This document shows, piece by piece, positions 31,564 to 41,173 of a stretch of DNA of 64,000 bases. The stretch's first letter is position 1, and every line of letters starts with the position of its first letter. This DNA is from Tenrec ecaudatus (taxonomy: Eukaryota; Chordata; Mammalia; Afrosoricida; Tenrecidae). A model generated the notes under the pieces. That model saw only the letters and a list, made by a program, of their open reading frames with translations. It was not told where the DNA came from and searched no databases. The stretch is from the NCBI RefSeq assembly GCF_050624435.1, contig NC_134536.1:130084758-130148757 (forward strand), read 5' to 3'. Position numbers and translations under genes: made by a program.

Positions 31564-34500
31564 CTGTTGTAGACCGGGGCCGAAGGGTGCGTCTCAGAGC
31601 TCCAGGGCTCCCCGCCCTCCCCGCCTCTGCCCACCGGAGGGCGCCCGCGGCCCCAGCCCGGGAGCGAGCCCGGCGCCGCAGTCCCAACCGCGGCGCAGGG
31701 TGGGCTCCGAAAGCCCTCGGAGCGCTCCGGCCAGGGACGCGCAGTGAGCTGCGGGACGCGAGGCTGGGGACTCGGGCGCGTTGGGGGGCGGGGGCTTCAG
31801 GAGGGACAGGTCAGCGTGGGAGAAGCCCCTCCTGGGCCAGTCTAAGCCACCGCCCCCTCCCCTCTGCCGGGCACCTTCTCCCGTACCAAGAGGCGCTCTT
31901 CCTTCCAGCGCTTGGGCCGAGCTGGAGCCCGCATCCCAGTAGCGGCTCTCGAAGCAGCTGGGGCAGCAGGGGCCGCCCCCCGGTAGGGCATAACGCCCCC
32001 CGCCCAGGGGCTCGGCGCAGTCCTGGCAACAGAAGTGGTTCTTGTGCCAGCGCTGCCCCTCTGCCTCCGTGCAGCGCCTGGAGAAGATCAGCTGGGAGCG
32101 AGAGACGGGGTAGACCGTTTGTTCGTTCATTCGTTCACTTACTCATTTAATCATCCAGTGGCTACGCCTTACACACCCAGTTAGCTCTTCTGTAAACATT
32201 ACCATCTGATCTCCATACTCACTCTGGGATACAGGGAGGGCTGATTGGCTTAGCCAGGCCCCACCCCCACCGGCCCCAAAGCTAGCAGGTGGCACCAGTC
32301 AAGGTGTGACTCTGGCCACCTGGGCTCTGAGCAGTCTTCAGCTGGCATTAAAGGGGGCTCCTAGCATGACCAAGCACCGCTCTGGGCAGCCAGCATTTCC
32401 AGGCAGACTGGACAATTTGCTCCCAAGAACTCTTGAGCCTAAGAGAATGTGGGGGACTCTGAGGGAGGCAAGGGAGGGCCCAGGTAAAGGCCGCAGGTCC
32501 CACCACCAGTCTAGCTCAAGCCAGAGAATAGAAACAGCTGTCCCGGGCTCATCTTTCACTCTCCCTCTCCCACTCAGGTTCTGGGAGAGGCTGCATGCCA
32601 GGAGGGTGTCCTCTTGCCCCCCTGCCACCTGGACCCTGGGACAATACCTGGTCGCAAGCTGGGCAGCGTGGCCACAGCAGCTCAGCGTGATGACGGCCGC
32701 AGTAGAGCCGCCCGTCATGGTAGAAGTAGATGAGGTTGATCAGGGCCTGGCCACAGGCCTGACAGACAAAGCAGGGCTGGTGCCAGCAGCGCTGCTCCCC
32801 GGCCCGGGCCGCGAACACACAGTACTCTCCGGGCCTCAGCTGCTGCCTGCACTGCCAGGGAGAGTCACAACTGGGTCACCTGCCCACCTCCCCACCCGGC
32901 TCATAGGCTCCTGTCGCCCAATCCCAACCTCCCTACACCACCACCACCCCCCTTTACCCCCACCCCCCGCCCAGCTGTGGGTTCCATTAAGAATTCTCAA
33001 ACTTGGCTGCTCTCACCCCGGAGCCATGGCTTTCCCCCAAGCCCCCTTCTCTGGCATATGGTGAGGAAGCCCAGGGTGGGTGGAAGGAAGGCACTGGGCA
33101 CCAAGACCACATACCTTCTCACAGGTGCACCCTTCCAGCTTGGGAGGCAGCGGGCGGGCCACCCCCTGTCCCAGAGCCTCCCGCCTCCGCTGGACACAGA
33201 AGCGCCTCAGCCCTGCCAGCTCCTCCTCCCCCAGGGCTAGGCAGTAGCGCTCCTGCAGAAACAGCCCCACAGGCAGGGCAGAGGCTTGATGGAAGACCAC
33301 TGGGGCCCCCAGGGACATGGGGGACAGCTGCAGGGGGCACTGAGAAGGGGAGCAGTGAAGCCCACCCCAGTTGCCCATAGCACTGAGTCCTGTCACCTTC
33401 TGCTTAGGTCCTTGCTCCCAATGAGTCCTAGCACACTGCCATTTCTCATTCTAGCATTTTCTCTAATTCCTATCCCACCACCACGCCGGTGGAACTGTCA
33501 GCCTGCTGGCTGGGCACGTGTAGGGGCTCAATAAATACTGATGTTGCATTATCGGTCTCAGGAGGCGTTCGTGGACATTGCCTTGTTTGTGCAAGACAGG
33601 CGGGGGGTGGGGGGCAGGTGTGGATGGTCATACTCATCCTGTAGATGAAGCAGTTCCCCCTGACCTGAGCGATTCCCTCCAGTTAGCCAGGCCCTGGGCT
33701 CCTTGTCTCCTATCTCTGAGCCAAGGTTGGTGAGACAGTTTAGAGAGAAGGGGAGGTGGTGAGAGAGGCACACACATCGCCATCCTGTGGAGGGAGCTGC
33801 TGGAGGAGGGCCCTGAGCGCTGGCTGGCTGACAGCTGGCAGGGGGTCCAGGTGAGGGTGTCCTGAGCTCAGAACTGCAGGCCCCTGCAGAGAAGGTGAGG
33901 AGCGGAGCTAGGTCAGTTCATCTTCCCCTGCTCCCCTCCTCTCCTCACCCACCCTCCAGTTTAGACCCTTTCCCAAGCCGGCCTGCCAGTGACCTCCGTC
34001 AATATAGTGGAGGTTTGAGGAAGTTGGGAAGCAGCACCCTGCCCCCCCCTCCCGGCAAAACTTCCTTTCTTAGGTTTGAAGCCATCCTCTTCTTCCCCCC
34101 TGGCTCCGATTCCACAATACCCACTGCCACCGAGTCATGCTGACTCATGCAGACCCATAGGACAGGGTTGAAGCACCCGTGGGTTTCCGAGACCGTGACT
34201 CTTCACAGGAGCCGAAATCGCTGTCTCCCCCACGGAGCACCTGGTTATTCTGAACTGCAGACCTCAGGGACTGCCGCCCAAGGTGGCCACTGTGCCCACC
34301 AGAACCTGCCAAACGCACCCCACTGCCATGAAGCCAGTCCACTGAGCCACCCTGCCGGACTGATTTAGCTGACTGCCACCATTCTGCACCCCACAGCCAG
34401 TTAAAAATGGACTATAGCACATAATCTAGGATCGAGTTATCTGTCTGTAGCTCCATTGGCCGCTCCGCTGGATCTGCCCAGTGGCCCCCAGGGGGCGGTA

Positions 34501-35616
34501 TTGACCCTTTGCAAACCCGCTGTGTCTGGTTTGGGACTCAGTCTTTAGGAAAACAGAAAGCCTCCGTTCTCCCAGGAGCTGGCAGGTTTGAACTGCTGAC
34601 CTTGCAGTTGGCAGCCCAATGTCTAACCCACAGTTAGAGGCCCCCTCTCACTGCCTTTGAGTCAGTTCTGACTCAGGTTATTGTTAATGAGTTGTCAATG
34701 GTTGAAGTGGTTCTAACGCATAGGACCCTATAGGCCAGGGTAGAACTGCCCCTTGTGGGTTTCTGAGACTCACTCTTTACAGGAGAGAAGGCCTCATCTT
34801 TCTCCTGAGGAGCAGCTGGTGGTTGCAAACTGCTGGCCTTGCGTTTAGCAGCCAGATTGTTACCCACTATGCCTCCAGGGCTGGTTACCGACACCTCAAA
34901 GCAAACGCACTGCCATTGAATCTATTCTGACTCATGGCGGCCCTGTAGGACAGGGTGGGACTGCCTCTGTGGGTTTCTGAGACTAACTTGTTATAGGAGT
35001 AGAAAACCTCATCTTTCTTCTACGAAGCGCCTGGTGGTTTTGAACTACTGACCTTGTGGTTAGCAACCCAACGTATAACTCACTGTGCACCAGGACTCCT
35101 TACAGACTCCCCACAAACTAACTGCCCTCAAGTCAACACTAACTCATAGCCACCCTACAGGACAGGGAAGAACTGCCCCAGTGAGTTTCTGAGACTCACT
35201 ACAGGAGTAGAAAGCCCTGTCTTTCTCCTGCAGAGCAGCTGGTTTGAACTGCTGACCTTGCGGATCACAGCCCAACCCACAACCACTCCGCTCCTGATAG
35301 ACCCCTTCGGGGAGTGTATTTATGTGAATGAGCCTGAGGCAAAACTCCTGTCCTGAGGGACTGGATGCAGGGACAGGGATCCCTGAGAAGCAGAGTGGCC
35401 AGACTCAAAAACCACCTCCCGCTTGAGAGAAAGAGGAGGCTGCAGGAGGGAGGAAGAAGCTGTAGGTCTCAGAGGAAAGGGTGGGGCCTGTACTACCTGA
35501 GCAGAGGTGTCCTGTGGCAGGTGGTCGGAGTCACTGTCTGAGTCAGCTGGTGGGCCTGACTCCCTGAGGGTGGGCTTCCCCCCGGTGTGGGGCCAGCGCC
35601 AGTTCGGCACTGACAT
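31214..35616 (-). CDS. PRICKLE4: PRICKLE4, PET/LIM-domain prickle family protein
   Basis: Prickle-family protein related to planar cell polarity; its own role is poorly known. Six coding exons on the minus strand (35616-35497, 33883-33776, 33252-33115, 32851-32648, 32091-31887, 31563-31214) give 374 codons plus TAG, near the 384 aa I recall for human. The N-terminus is MSVPNWRWPH with a DSDSDSD run. A PET-like region (ERYCLALGEEEL through GQGVARPLPPKLEG) leads into LIM1 from C120 (CEKC, then CWHQPCFVCQACG, then CGRHH) and LIM2 (CPACDQ, then HFCCQDC, then CCPSC). A third LIM is absent, as expected for this paralogue. The tail has TCSSSSDSEPDGFFLG and ends CVLC, a possible prenylation motif. 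Without the 323-bp intron at 31886-31564 the frame would appear broken. Confidence 0.92.
31887..32091 (-). CDS. PRICKLE4: PRICKLE4 coding exon 5 (LIM2)
   Basis: Encodes LIFSRRCTEAEGQRWHKNHF through SCFESRYWDAGSS and ALEGRAPLG. The acceptor is CGCTCCCAG. The donor TTG|GTACGG at 31887/31886 is phase 1. An open frame runs past the donor to 31594, but it is not family-like. Confidence 0.85.
32648..32851 (-). CDS. PRICKLE4: PRICKLE4 coding exon 4 (LIM1)
   Basis: Encodes CRQQLRPGEYCVFAARAGEQ through CGRHHAELLWPRCPACDQ. The acceptor is CCCTGGCAG and the donor CAG|GTATTG. Both ends are phase 0. Confidence 0.93.
33115..33252 (-). CDS. PRICKLE4: PRICKLE4 coding exon 3 (PET region)
   Basis: Encodes ERYCLALGEEELAGLRRFCV through LEGCTCEK. 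The acceptor is GTTTCTGCAG and the donor AAG|GTATGT. Both ends are phase 0. Confidence 0.93.
33776..33883 (-). CDS. PRICKLE4: PRICKLE4 coding exon 2
   Basis: Encodes GPAVLSSGHPHLDPLPAVSQ through ALLQQLPPQDGD, matching the family pattern GPAVLS...LLQQLPPQD. The acceptor is TTCTCTGCAG. The donor GAT|GTGTGT is weak but is the only site that keeps the following ERYCL in frame. Confidence 0.85.
34112..35302 (-). repeat. Head-to-tail run of about five AfroSINE-type copies in PRICKLE4 intron 1
   Basis: Successive antisense-orientation copies (relative to the plus strand) lie at about 34112-34350, 34430-34640, 34641-34885, 34890-35100 and 35105-35302. Each shows the CACTGCC...GAGTC end, the AACTGCCCC...GTGGGTTTC block and the GAACTGCTGACCTTG...TTAGCAGCCCA block, with variable decay. 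They are sense with respect to the PRICKLE4 strand. Confidence 0.75.
35497..35616 (-). CDS. PRICKLE4: PRICKLE4 coding exon 1
   Basis: The acceptor CATTGCAG ends at 35629 and the ATG lies at 35616-35614. The donor is CAG|GTAGTA. An in-frame ATG further upstream at 35640 falls in the intron, so this start is preferred. It encodes MSVPNWRWPH through DTSAQ. Confidence 0.85.
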
Positions 35617-35628
35617 TGCTGGCCAACT

Positions 35629-37299
35629 CTGCAATGACAATAAGAGTACCTCCCATGATTCCCCACCCCCTGCACCTATGGCCCCATTTCACAGAAGGCC
35701 AAACGGCAGCTCTGTGAGCACACACGCAAGGTGATTTGGCTTGTCAGTGGCCAGGCCGGGCCTTTCTGCACCAGAGTCTGAAGCTCCAATTTTAGGGGTC
35801 TCCCAAGCTTCAGGCAGAGGTACAACGAGGCCCACAGTTCACGTGGGGGCAGTTTGCTTTCCTGGTGAGCCTTTCATGCTGGCAGGCCCCTTCCTCCCAC
35901 CTAACTCTCACCATTCCACGTCTGGCATCTGCCACCCAGCAGGCCCTCTCCCTCAGCGCTGTCTTCTTGGGCCCTGCTTGCCAGTGGGAGTCTTGGGCCT
36001 CCTGAGAAGAGCATCTCCCCATGCAAAGGTCTCTGCTGCCTGACTGCCTTACACCTCCTTTTCCTGGGCTCCAGTAGTAAGCTCAGTAGGCTTCTTCATG
36101 CTGTAGCACCTAATGGTCCCCATGCCTCTCTCAGCTTGCCTAGTCTCTCAACTCAGGGGCACAGGAGAATCGCACACTTCCATCTTCCATCTGTAGCACT
36201 TTCACCTGGTGAATCGGAGTGCATCTCTTCAGCTCTGAGCAAACCCTGATGCGCCCACGGCATCTGCAGCAGGGGTGGGGAGCCGAATGAGGAGGTAGAG
36301 AGAAGATGGACTCTCTCCTGCCACATTTCCGCAGTAGCCGGGCTGTTCTGTTGGACAGGTTACCACCTCACAGTAGTCCTCCGAGGTCCTTTCCCTAGCC
36401 CCGTTTTATAGTTCAAACCAGCAGGTCGGTTCCCTGGCTAAGGGCAGCAATTAGAAGACCCCAGTCTGGGATGGACTCCCGCAACCCAGGGCCACCACCA
36501 AATCCCGGGCTTCCATACACTCCAGCCCTGAGATCCCCCGTAGGCCCTCTCAATGTCCCGTGCCTCCCTTCCTGGCTCCACACCCACCTGCTTCCGTCTG
36601 TCCAGCTCTGTCCTGTGGTAGGTTTCCTGTGGGAGAAGCCCAGGGCGGGCTCTTCACACTCTGTGACAGGAGAGGCCCTTTCCCCAGCAACTAGCAACCA
36701 GGAGCCCTGGGGGATCCAGAGGTGCTGGCCCTACGAGAGGAAGGGTCCCAGGAAATGGCTTACACCCTCCCTTTCAGATGACCCCTAGCTTGTACAGAAT
36801 TGTTTCCAAGAAACAAGGCCCAGAAAGCGGTCCTCTTGCTTGTCGCTCCCGACCTCAGACTGAGCAAGGTAATTCCAGACCTAGCTCTTGACCCCATCCC
36901 CACCCCTTACTGGCCCGCCACACCCCTCCCACAACCCCCCTTGCCTGTAAATCCTCACGCAGGTGCAGCTGGCATAAGGCGCTAGCCCTTCTGAATTCAC
37001 CCGGGTCAAGGAGGAGCGACGGAAGACGGGAAGGTTGCCCTCCACCACCGTGGGAGGGAGGAGCTGGGGAGTGTGCTGCCCCCACCCCTATCGATAGATG
37101 CCCAAAGTTTGTATTGGACTTTTCGGGAGCCCACCCGAGGCCTGAGGACCCTGCGAGCCTCCCGCGTCTACTGGGGTTCCAAGTCTGGCAACTTGAAGTT
37201 TAAAGGATGGGGTGGGGCTCCCGGGGGCTCCCCTGGGGTCTCACCCTCGCCGCGCGCCAGAGTCCGGGGCCGCCTGGACAGATAGACCTCGCCGTCTGG
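35629..37299. other. PRICKLE4: PRICKLE4 upstream intron or leader region
   Basis: A splice acceptor at 35629 implies at least one upstream non-coding PRICKLE4 exon, probably near the CpG island. I cannot place its donor. No coding sequence or clear repeat is recognised. Confidence 0.5.
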
Positions 37300-38560
37300 C
37301 CCATCACCAGTCCCCAGCCTAAGCGCCCCGCCCGCTCCGGTAGCGCGGCCCGCCCCCGCGGGCTGCAAGAGAGGGGCGGGTCAGGGAGGGGCTTGCAGAT
37401 ACAAACAGAAGGGGGGGAGCATTTGTGGGGTGTCAGGATGGAAAAAGTGCAGGCTCCACGGTCTCCCGCCCCGGGCTCTGGGGTCATGGGGTACCGCGAT
37501 CGTGCCCCCCGCAGACGCGGAGGCGGAGCCACGTGTAGATTGGGTGCACGGCCGGCCGTTCCCTGAATGGAAATGCCCCAGCTTAGGCCTTTCCAGCGTC
37601 CCCCACCCCACACACGGCTTCGGGTCTCGAAGCCCCGCCCCTTCCGAAGGGGTGGGGCTTGTGGGTGGAGGGGGCGTTCCCGGCTAGTGGGCCCCGCCCC
37701 TCCTCTTCTCCCGGGCGCTTTGCTGGGTCTCCCCTCGCTGTCCTTTCCCGCCTCTGATTCTCCAGCCCACTCTCCTCTCCTTTGTCTTGCTCCCCCGTGG
37801 CCACAGCAATTGATCCCTTTTACGCTCCCAGGAGAAACTCTCAGTCTCCGCCCCGCCCCTTTCGCCAAGCCCCGCCCCCTTACCCAGGCCCCGCCCCCTC
37901 CCGCCCGGCGGCCTCAGCCTTGAACCGGGAGCGCCCTCTGGCGCCTGCGCATGCTCCCTGTTCCCGACTGCAAAGTCCTCCAAGGGGACCTTCTAGGCTG
38001 CGCGCCTGTCGCCCCCGCTCGGGTCGGCGAGCCCGCAGCGTCTCGTTGGTGCTGCCGGGTGCCCTCCGACCCCGCGACTGCGGGGCGGGGCGGGGCGGGG
38101 AGGCCTTAGCTCCGGGCGGGCGGCGGCTGCTGCAACGGGACCCGGGAGCGGGGCCCGGCGCCGCCCGGGCCGCGGGGCGATGTGAGTCGGGGCGCGGCGG
38201 GGCGGGGACGAGGCGGCTCCACCGAGACCGCGCCGCGCCGCAGTGTCCACTCCCAGCGTAGGAAGCCCGGGGCCGGCGGGCGGCGGAGCCTCGGGGCCGG
38301 GCATGGGGGGGCAACGCGAGGCCCCACCTCCCCCAGCCCTTCCCGAAGTCTAGACGTTTCCCCAGACCACCCTACAACCCAAATCGTCCTCTCGCGCCCC
38401 AGAAAATCGCCGCAGCCCCGCCCTCCCACCGGCCCCCCTGCACCCACATCTCTTAGAACCCCTCAGAGCCCCCTCACTGCTGCGAGTCCCCCTGGTTCAC
38501 CCACAGGCCCAGCCTTCCATCCTGGGCGCCCCCAAGGGCTTCCACCGCCCGAGGGTCCCC
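37300..38560. promoter_or_regulatory. CpG-rich divergent promoter region, PRICKLE4 / FRS3
   Basis: Very CpG-dense DNA between the two divergent genes. It carries many SP/KLF-type GC boxes (CCCCGCCCC-like) near 37327, 37634, 37692, 37852, 37870 and 37891 and a GGGGC tandem at 38081-38100. There is no TATA box. It fits a bidirectional housekeeping-type promoter; actual start sites are not visible. Confidence 0.6.
38101..38181 (+). other. FRS3: Candidate FRS3 non-coding first exon (3' part)
   Basis: A strong donor GAT|GTGAGT follows 38181 immediately downstream of the GC-box cluster, and a strong acceptor precedes the FRS3 start exon at 41006. The exon start is not known. This is an inference from splice signals only. 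Confidence 0.4.
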
Positions 38561-41005
38561 CGATTCCCTAGCCCCCACGCTTGCACCTTGCTCACGCGCC
38601 CCTGAGCCCCTTCATTGGGCTCCGATCCTCCTCGTTCCCTTTAATCCCACCCTTCACCCAGCCCCACCCGATGCCATCCCCCTCTCCACTGAGACACCCC
38701 GATAGCTTAGACATGCCCTTGGTTTTACCCCTTACTCCCTGTTGATGACTTGAACCTCAGTATTTTCTCCAAGCCCCTGCCTGTAGACCGTGCACACTTG
38801 ACTCAGCTTGCACCCACCTCCCAGAGGATAAGGGAGACCGGAGCGGGTGGGAGTTGCTTGCCCTGGGGAAGTTATCCAAGGTTGCTGGGTGCAAGCGGCC
38901 CTGGGAGCCCATGTTGTCCGACTAGAACAGGTGGGTAGGGTTCCCAGGGTCTCAGGGTCCGACTTGTCATGTGGCCTCCCTTGCTTCCACACTGATTGTT
39001 GGTATTGTACTATCCCGTGAGGCCCTTCAGAGCTCTGGGGACAGGACGTCTTACAAGCTCCCCACTGTAAGATTGAAGGAGCCTGGCCTGAGACAGACAG
39101 CTGCCCACTTTCATGATGTTTGCCCTCCACGCCTCCCTTTCGGAGTTGCTTCCTATAGAAGCGCCGCAGTCTACAGAGGTTTCATGTGTAAAAACCGAGA
39201 CTTTGAAGTGGGGAGGAGGGTGTGGGCCAGGCCTTGAAACCGGGACCCAGGCTCTAGGATACTTAGCAGCAGCAAACAGACCCGGCTCTCTTACCAACAC
39301 AGCTTTGCATCATGCCGAGGACACGCCTGGTACAGTCAGTCTTCTGCAAAGATGGAGTGGGGTTTGAGTGATGGTTTTAACAGGATCCAGAGGGCGAGGG
39401 GAAAGGGTGACTTCAAAGTCTTGGGGTGTCTCAGACTTCAAACTCACAGATGGTACTAGGGGAAGAAGGTCTCTCTCTGGTCCCTTGAGATTTAGAATCG
39501 GATCCCACTGCCCTTGATTGCTTTCTTCGGTGGTTTTTCTTGCTCCATTAGAGGTTGGAACAGACTTGCCAGGACTGACAACAGGCTGGTTTCATCAGTA
39601 ATTAGGGGTGAGGGTAGAAGGGCCCCACTAATCTTTGGTCTCTGTCTCCTTTGCCAGGTGAGCCCAGACGTGTCCCAGAGGGATCCAGGTGACTTCTTGG
39701 CAGACTGCTTGCCATGACACCCCACCAAGGACTGGGAGACTAAAGTGGGGTCCTTCCCCATGCCCCTCCCTTGGTCTGCTCCCCGATGGCCTGGGTGAGG
39801 TAAGAGCTCTGTAAGAAGCTGGACCTGGGGGGGTGCCCACATTGGGGTGAGTAGAAGGTGCAGGTTCTCCCTGACTCCCTCAAGGAAGCCCTGCCAGGAT
39901 ATCTCACTCACAGAGAGACCCCTCAACTTCTGGTTAGCGTCGCGGGCCCGCTGCGTGCCCGTCCCCTGGGTCATTCACAGGGCTTCTTCATCCTTGACAC
40001 AGGCCTGAACTTGAGGTTACAGAATCTGGGTGTCAGCACCCTAGAGGGGGAAACTCTAAATGTAAGGCCTCTGGTCCCCCCTCCAGACCAAGGGGCACAC
40101 ACCCTGCATTTTCTCCATGTGATAAGGTCTGTCGAAGTCAAGTTGTGAAACTCCCGCCCTGTTCCAAGCTTCAGGCTGTATCTCGGTGACCTGATGCACT
40201 GCCTCATTGGCCAAGAACCTCGGACAGACCCATCAGAGGTGGGGGGTTGGGAAGGGGACGAGGGGGGAAGAAAGACTGTGGATGGTGTGGGACGAATATG
40301 GTCCCAAAGGAGGGAAGGGAGGAGAAGTACACGCCTCAGTGTCTGTACTCTGGGCTTAGAGCATCTTTGGTGAATCTGGGTGAGGACCCCCGGCTGGTAC
40401 CCAAGTCCTATGCAAGTCACTTCTTCGGAATGCCTACCTGCATCTCTAGACAAGTGTCTCTGTCTAGGAAGCCCTGCTGTTCAGCCTTCGTTTCCAATTG
40501 GGCCTGTGGCTGCCATCAAGTTGGGCCCCCACTGCATGAAGACCCTCTGGTCCCACAGAACTCCACGCTTCCTGGTCCTGGCCACCCCCCATGATTGGCG
40601 TAGGGCTTTTCCCGGCCTTATCACCAGGCCTCTCTTCTTAGTCCATCTTAGTCTGGCTGCACTGCTGAAAGCCGCTTAGCATCCCAGAGCCCCGCAAGCC
40701 TCCATGGGTCAGAACCCCACCCACCTCTCAGGGTCCAGACCCAGGGTGGCCTGCAGGGTTCCCTCCGCATTAGCCCTTCACCCATTCTAACCTGAATTAA
40801 CCTTACCAGCGTGCAGCCAGCCCGGGATTCAGAAAGTGCATTCCTTGAGGGGAGGGACTGTGTCGCAACAGCCCCGGGGGCAGAGGAGCCGCAGATGCAC
40901 AGCGCAGCAAGTCACTGCCGTCGCTGCCGCCGCCGCTGGACTTCCCGGAGCAGAGCTCTGTGCTGCAGCCCTTGGTGACCTGCCTGCCCCTGTGCTTTTC
41001 CCCAG
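38182..41005 (+). other. FRS3: Presumed FRS3 leader intron
   Basis: It is bounded by GTGAGT at 38182 and TGCTTTTCCCCAG ending at 41005. No SINE, RNA gene or coding exon is recognised inside. Several open frames of 60-160 codons lack family features. Confidence 0.45.
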
Positions 41006-41094
41006 GGGAGACTGGCCGCTCTGACATCATGGGGAGCTGCTGCAGCTGCCTCAACAGAGACAGTGTCCCGGACAGCCACCCCACCAAGTTCAAG
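41006..41094 (+). CDS. FRS3: FRS3 first coding exon (ATG at 41029)
   Basis: The acceptor TTTTCCCCAG ends at 41005, giving 23 bases of leader in this exon. It encodes MGSCCSCLNRDSVPDSHPTK plus FK. The donor is AAG|GTACCC. Phase 0. Confidence 0.92.
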
Positions 41095-41127
41095 GTACCC
41101 ACAACTTTCCCCTCCCCTGGGGGCCTG

Positions 41128-41173
<46 letters not shown>

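Noticed and set aside
31594-32130. PRICKLE4 ending at 31594 in the LIM2-exon frame, or a frameshift pseudogene
   Set aside because: A GT-AG intron (31886-31564) joins the family-like tail in the correct phase, so neither a broken gene nor a novel C-terminus is needed.
30929-32150. Overlapping 272- and 264-codon plus-strand open frames
   Set aside because: They are shadows on the opposite strand of the GC-rich PRICKLE4 3' exons. Pro/Arg/Gly-rich composition and no family match.
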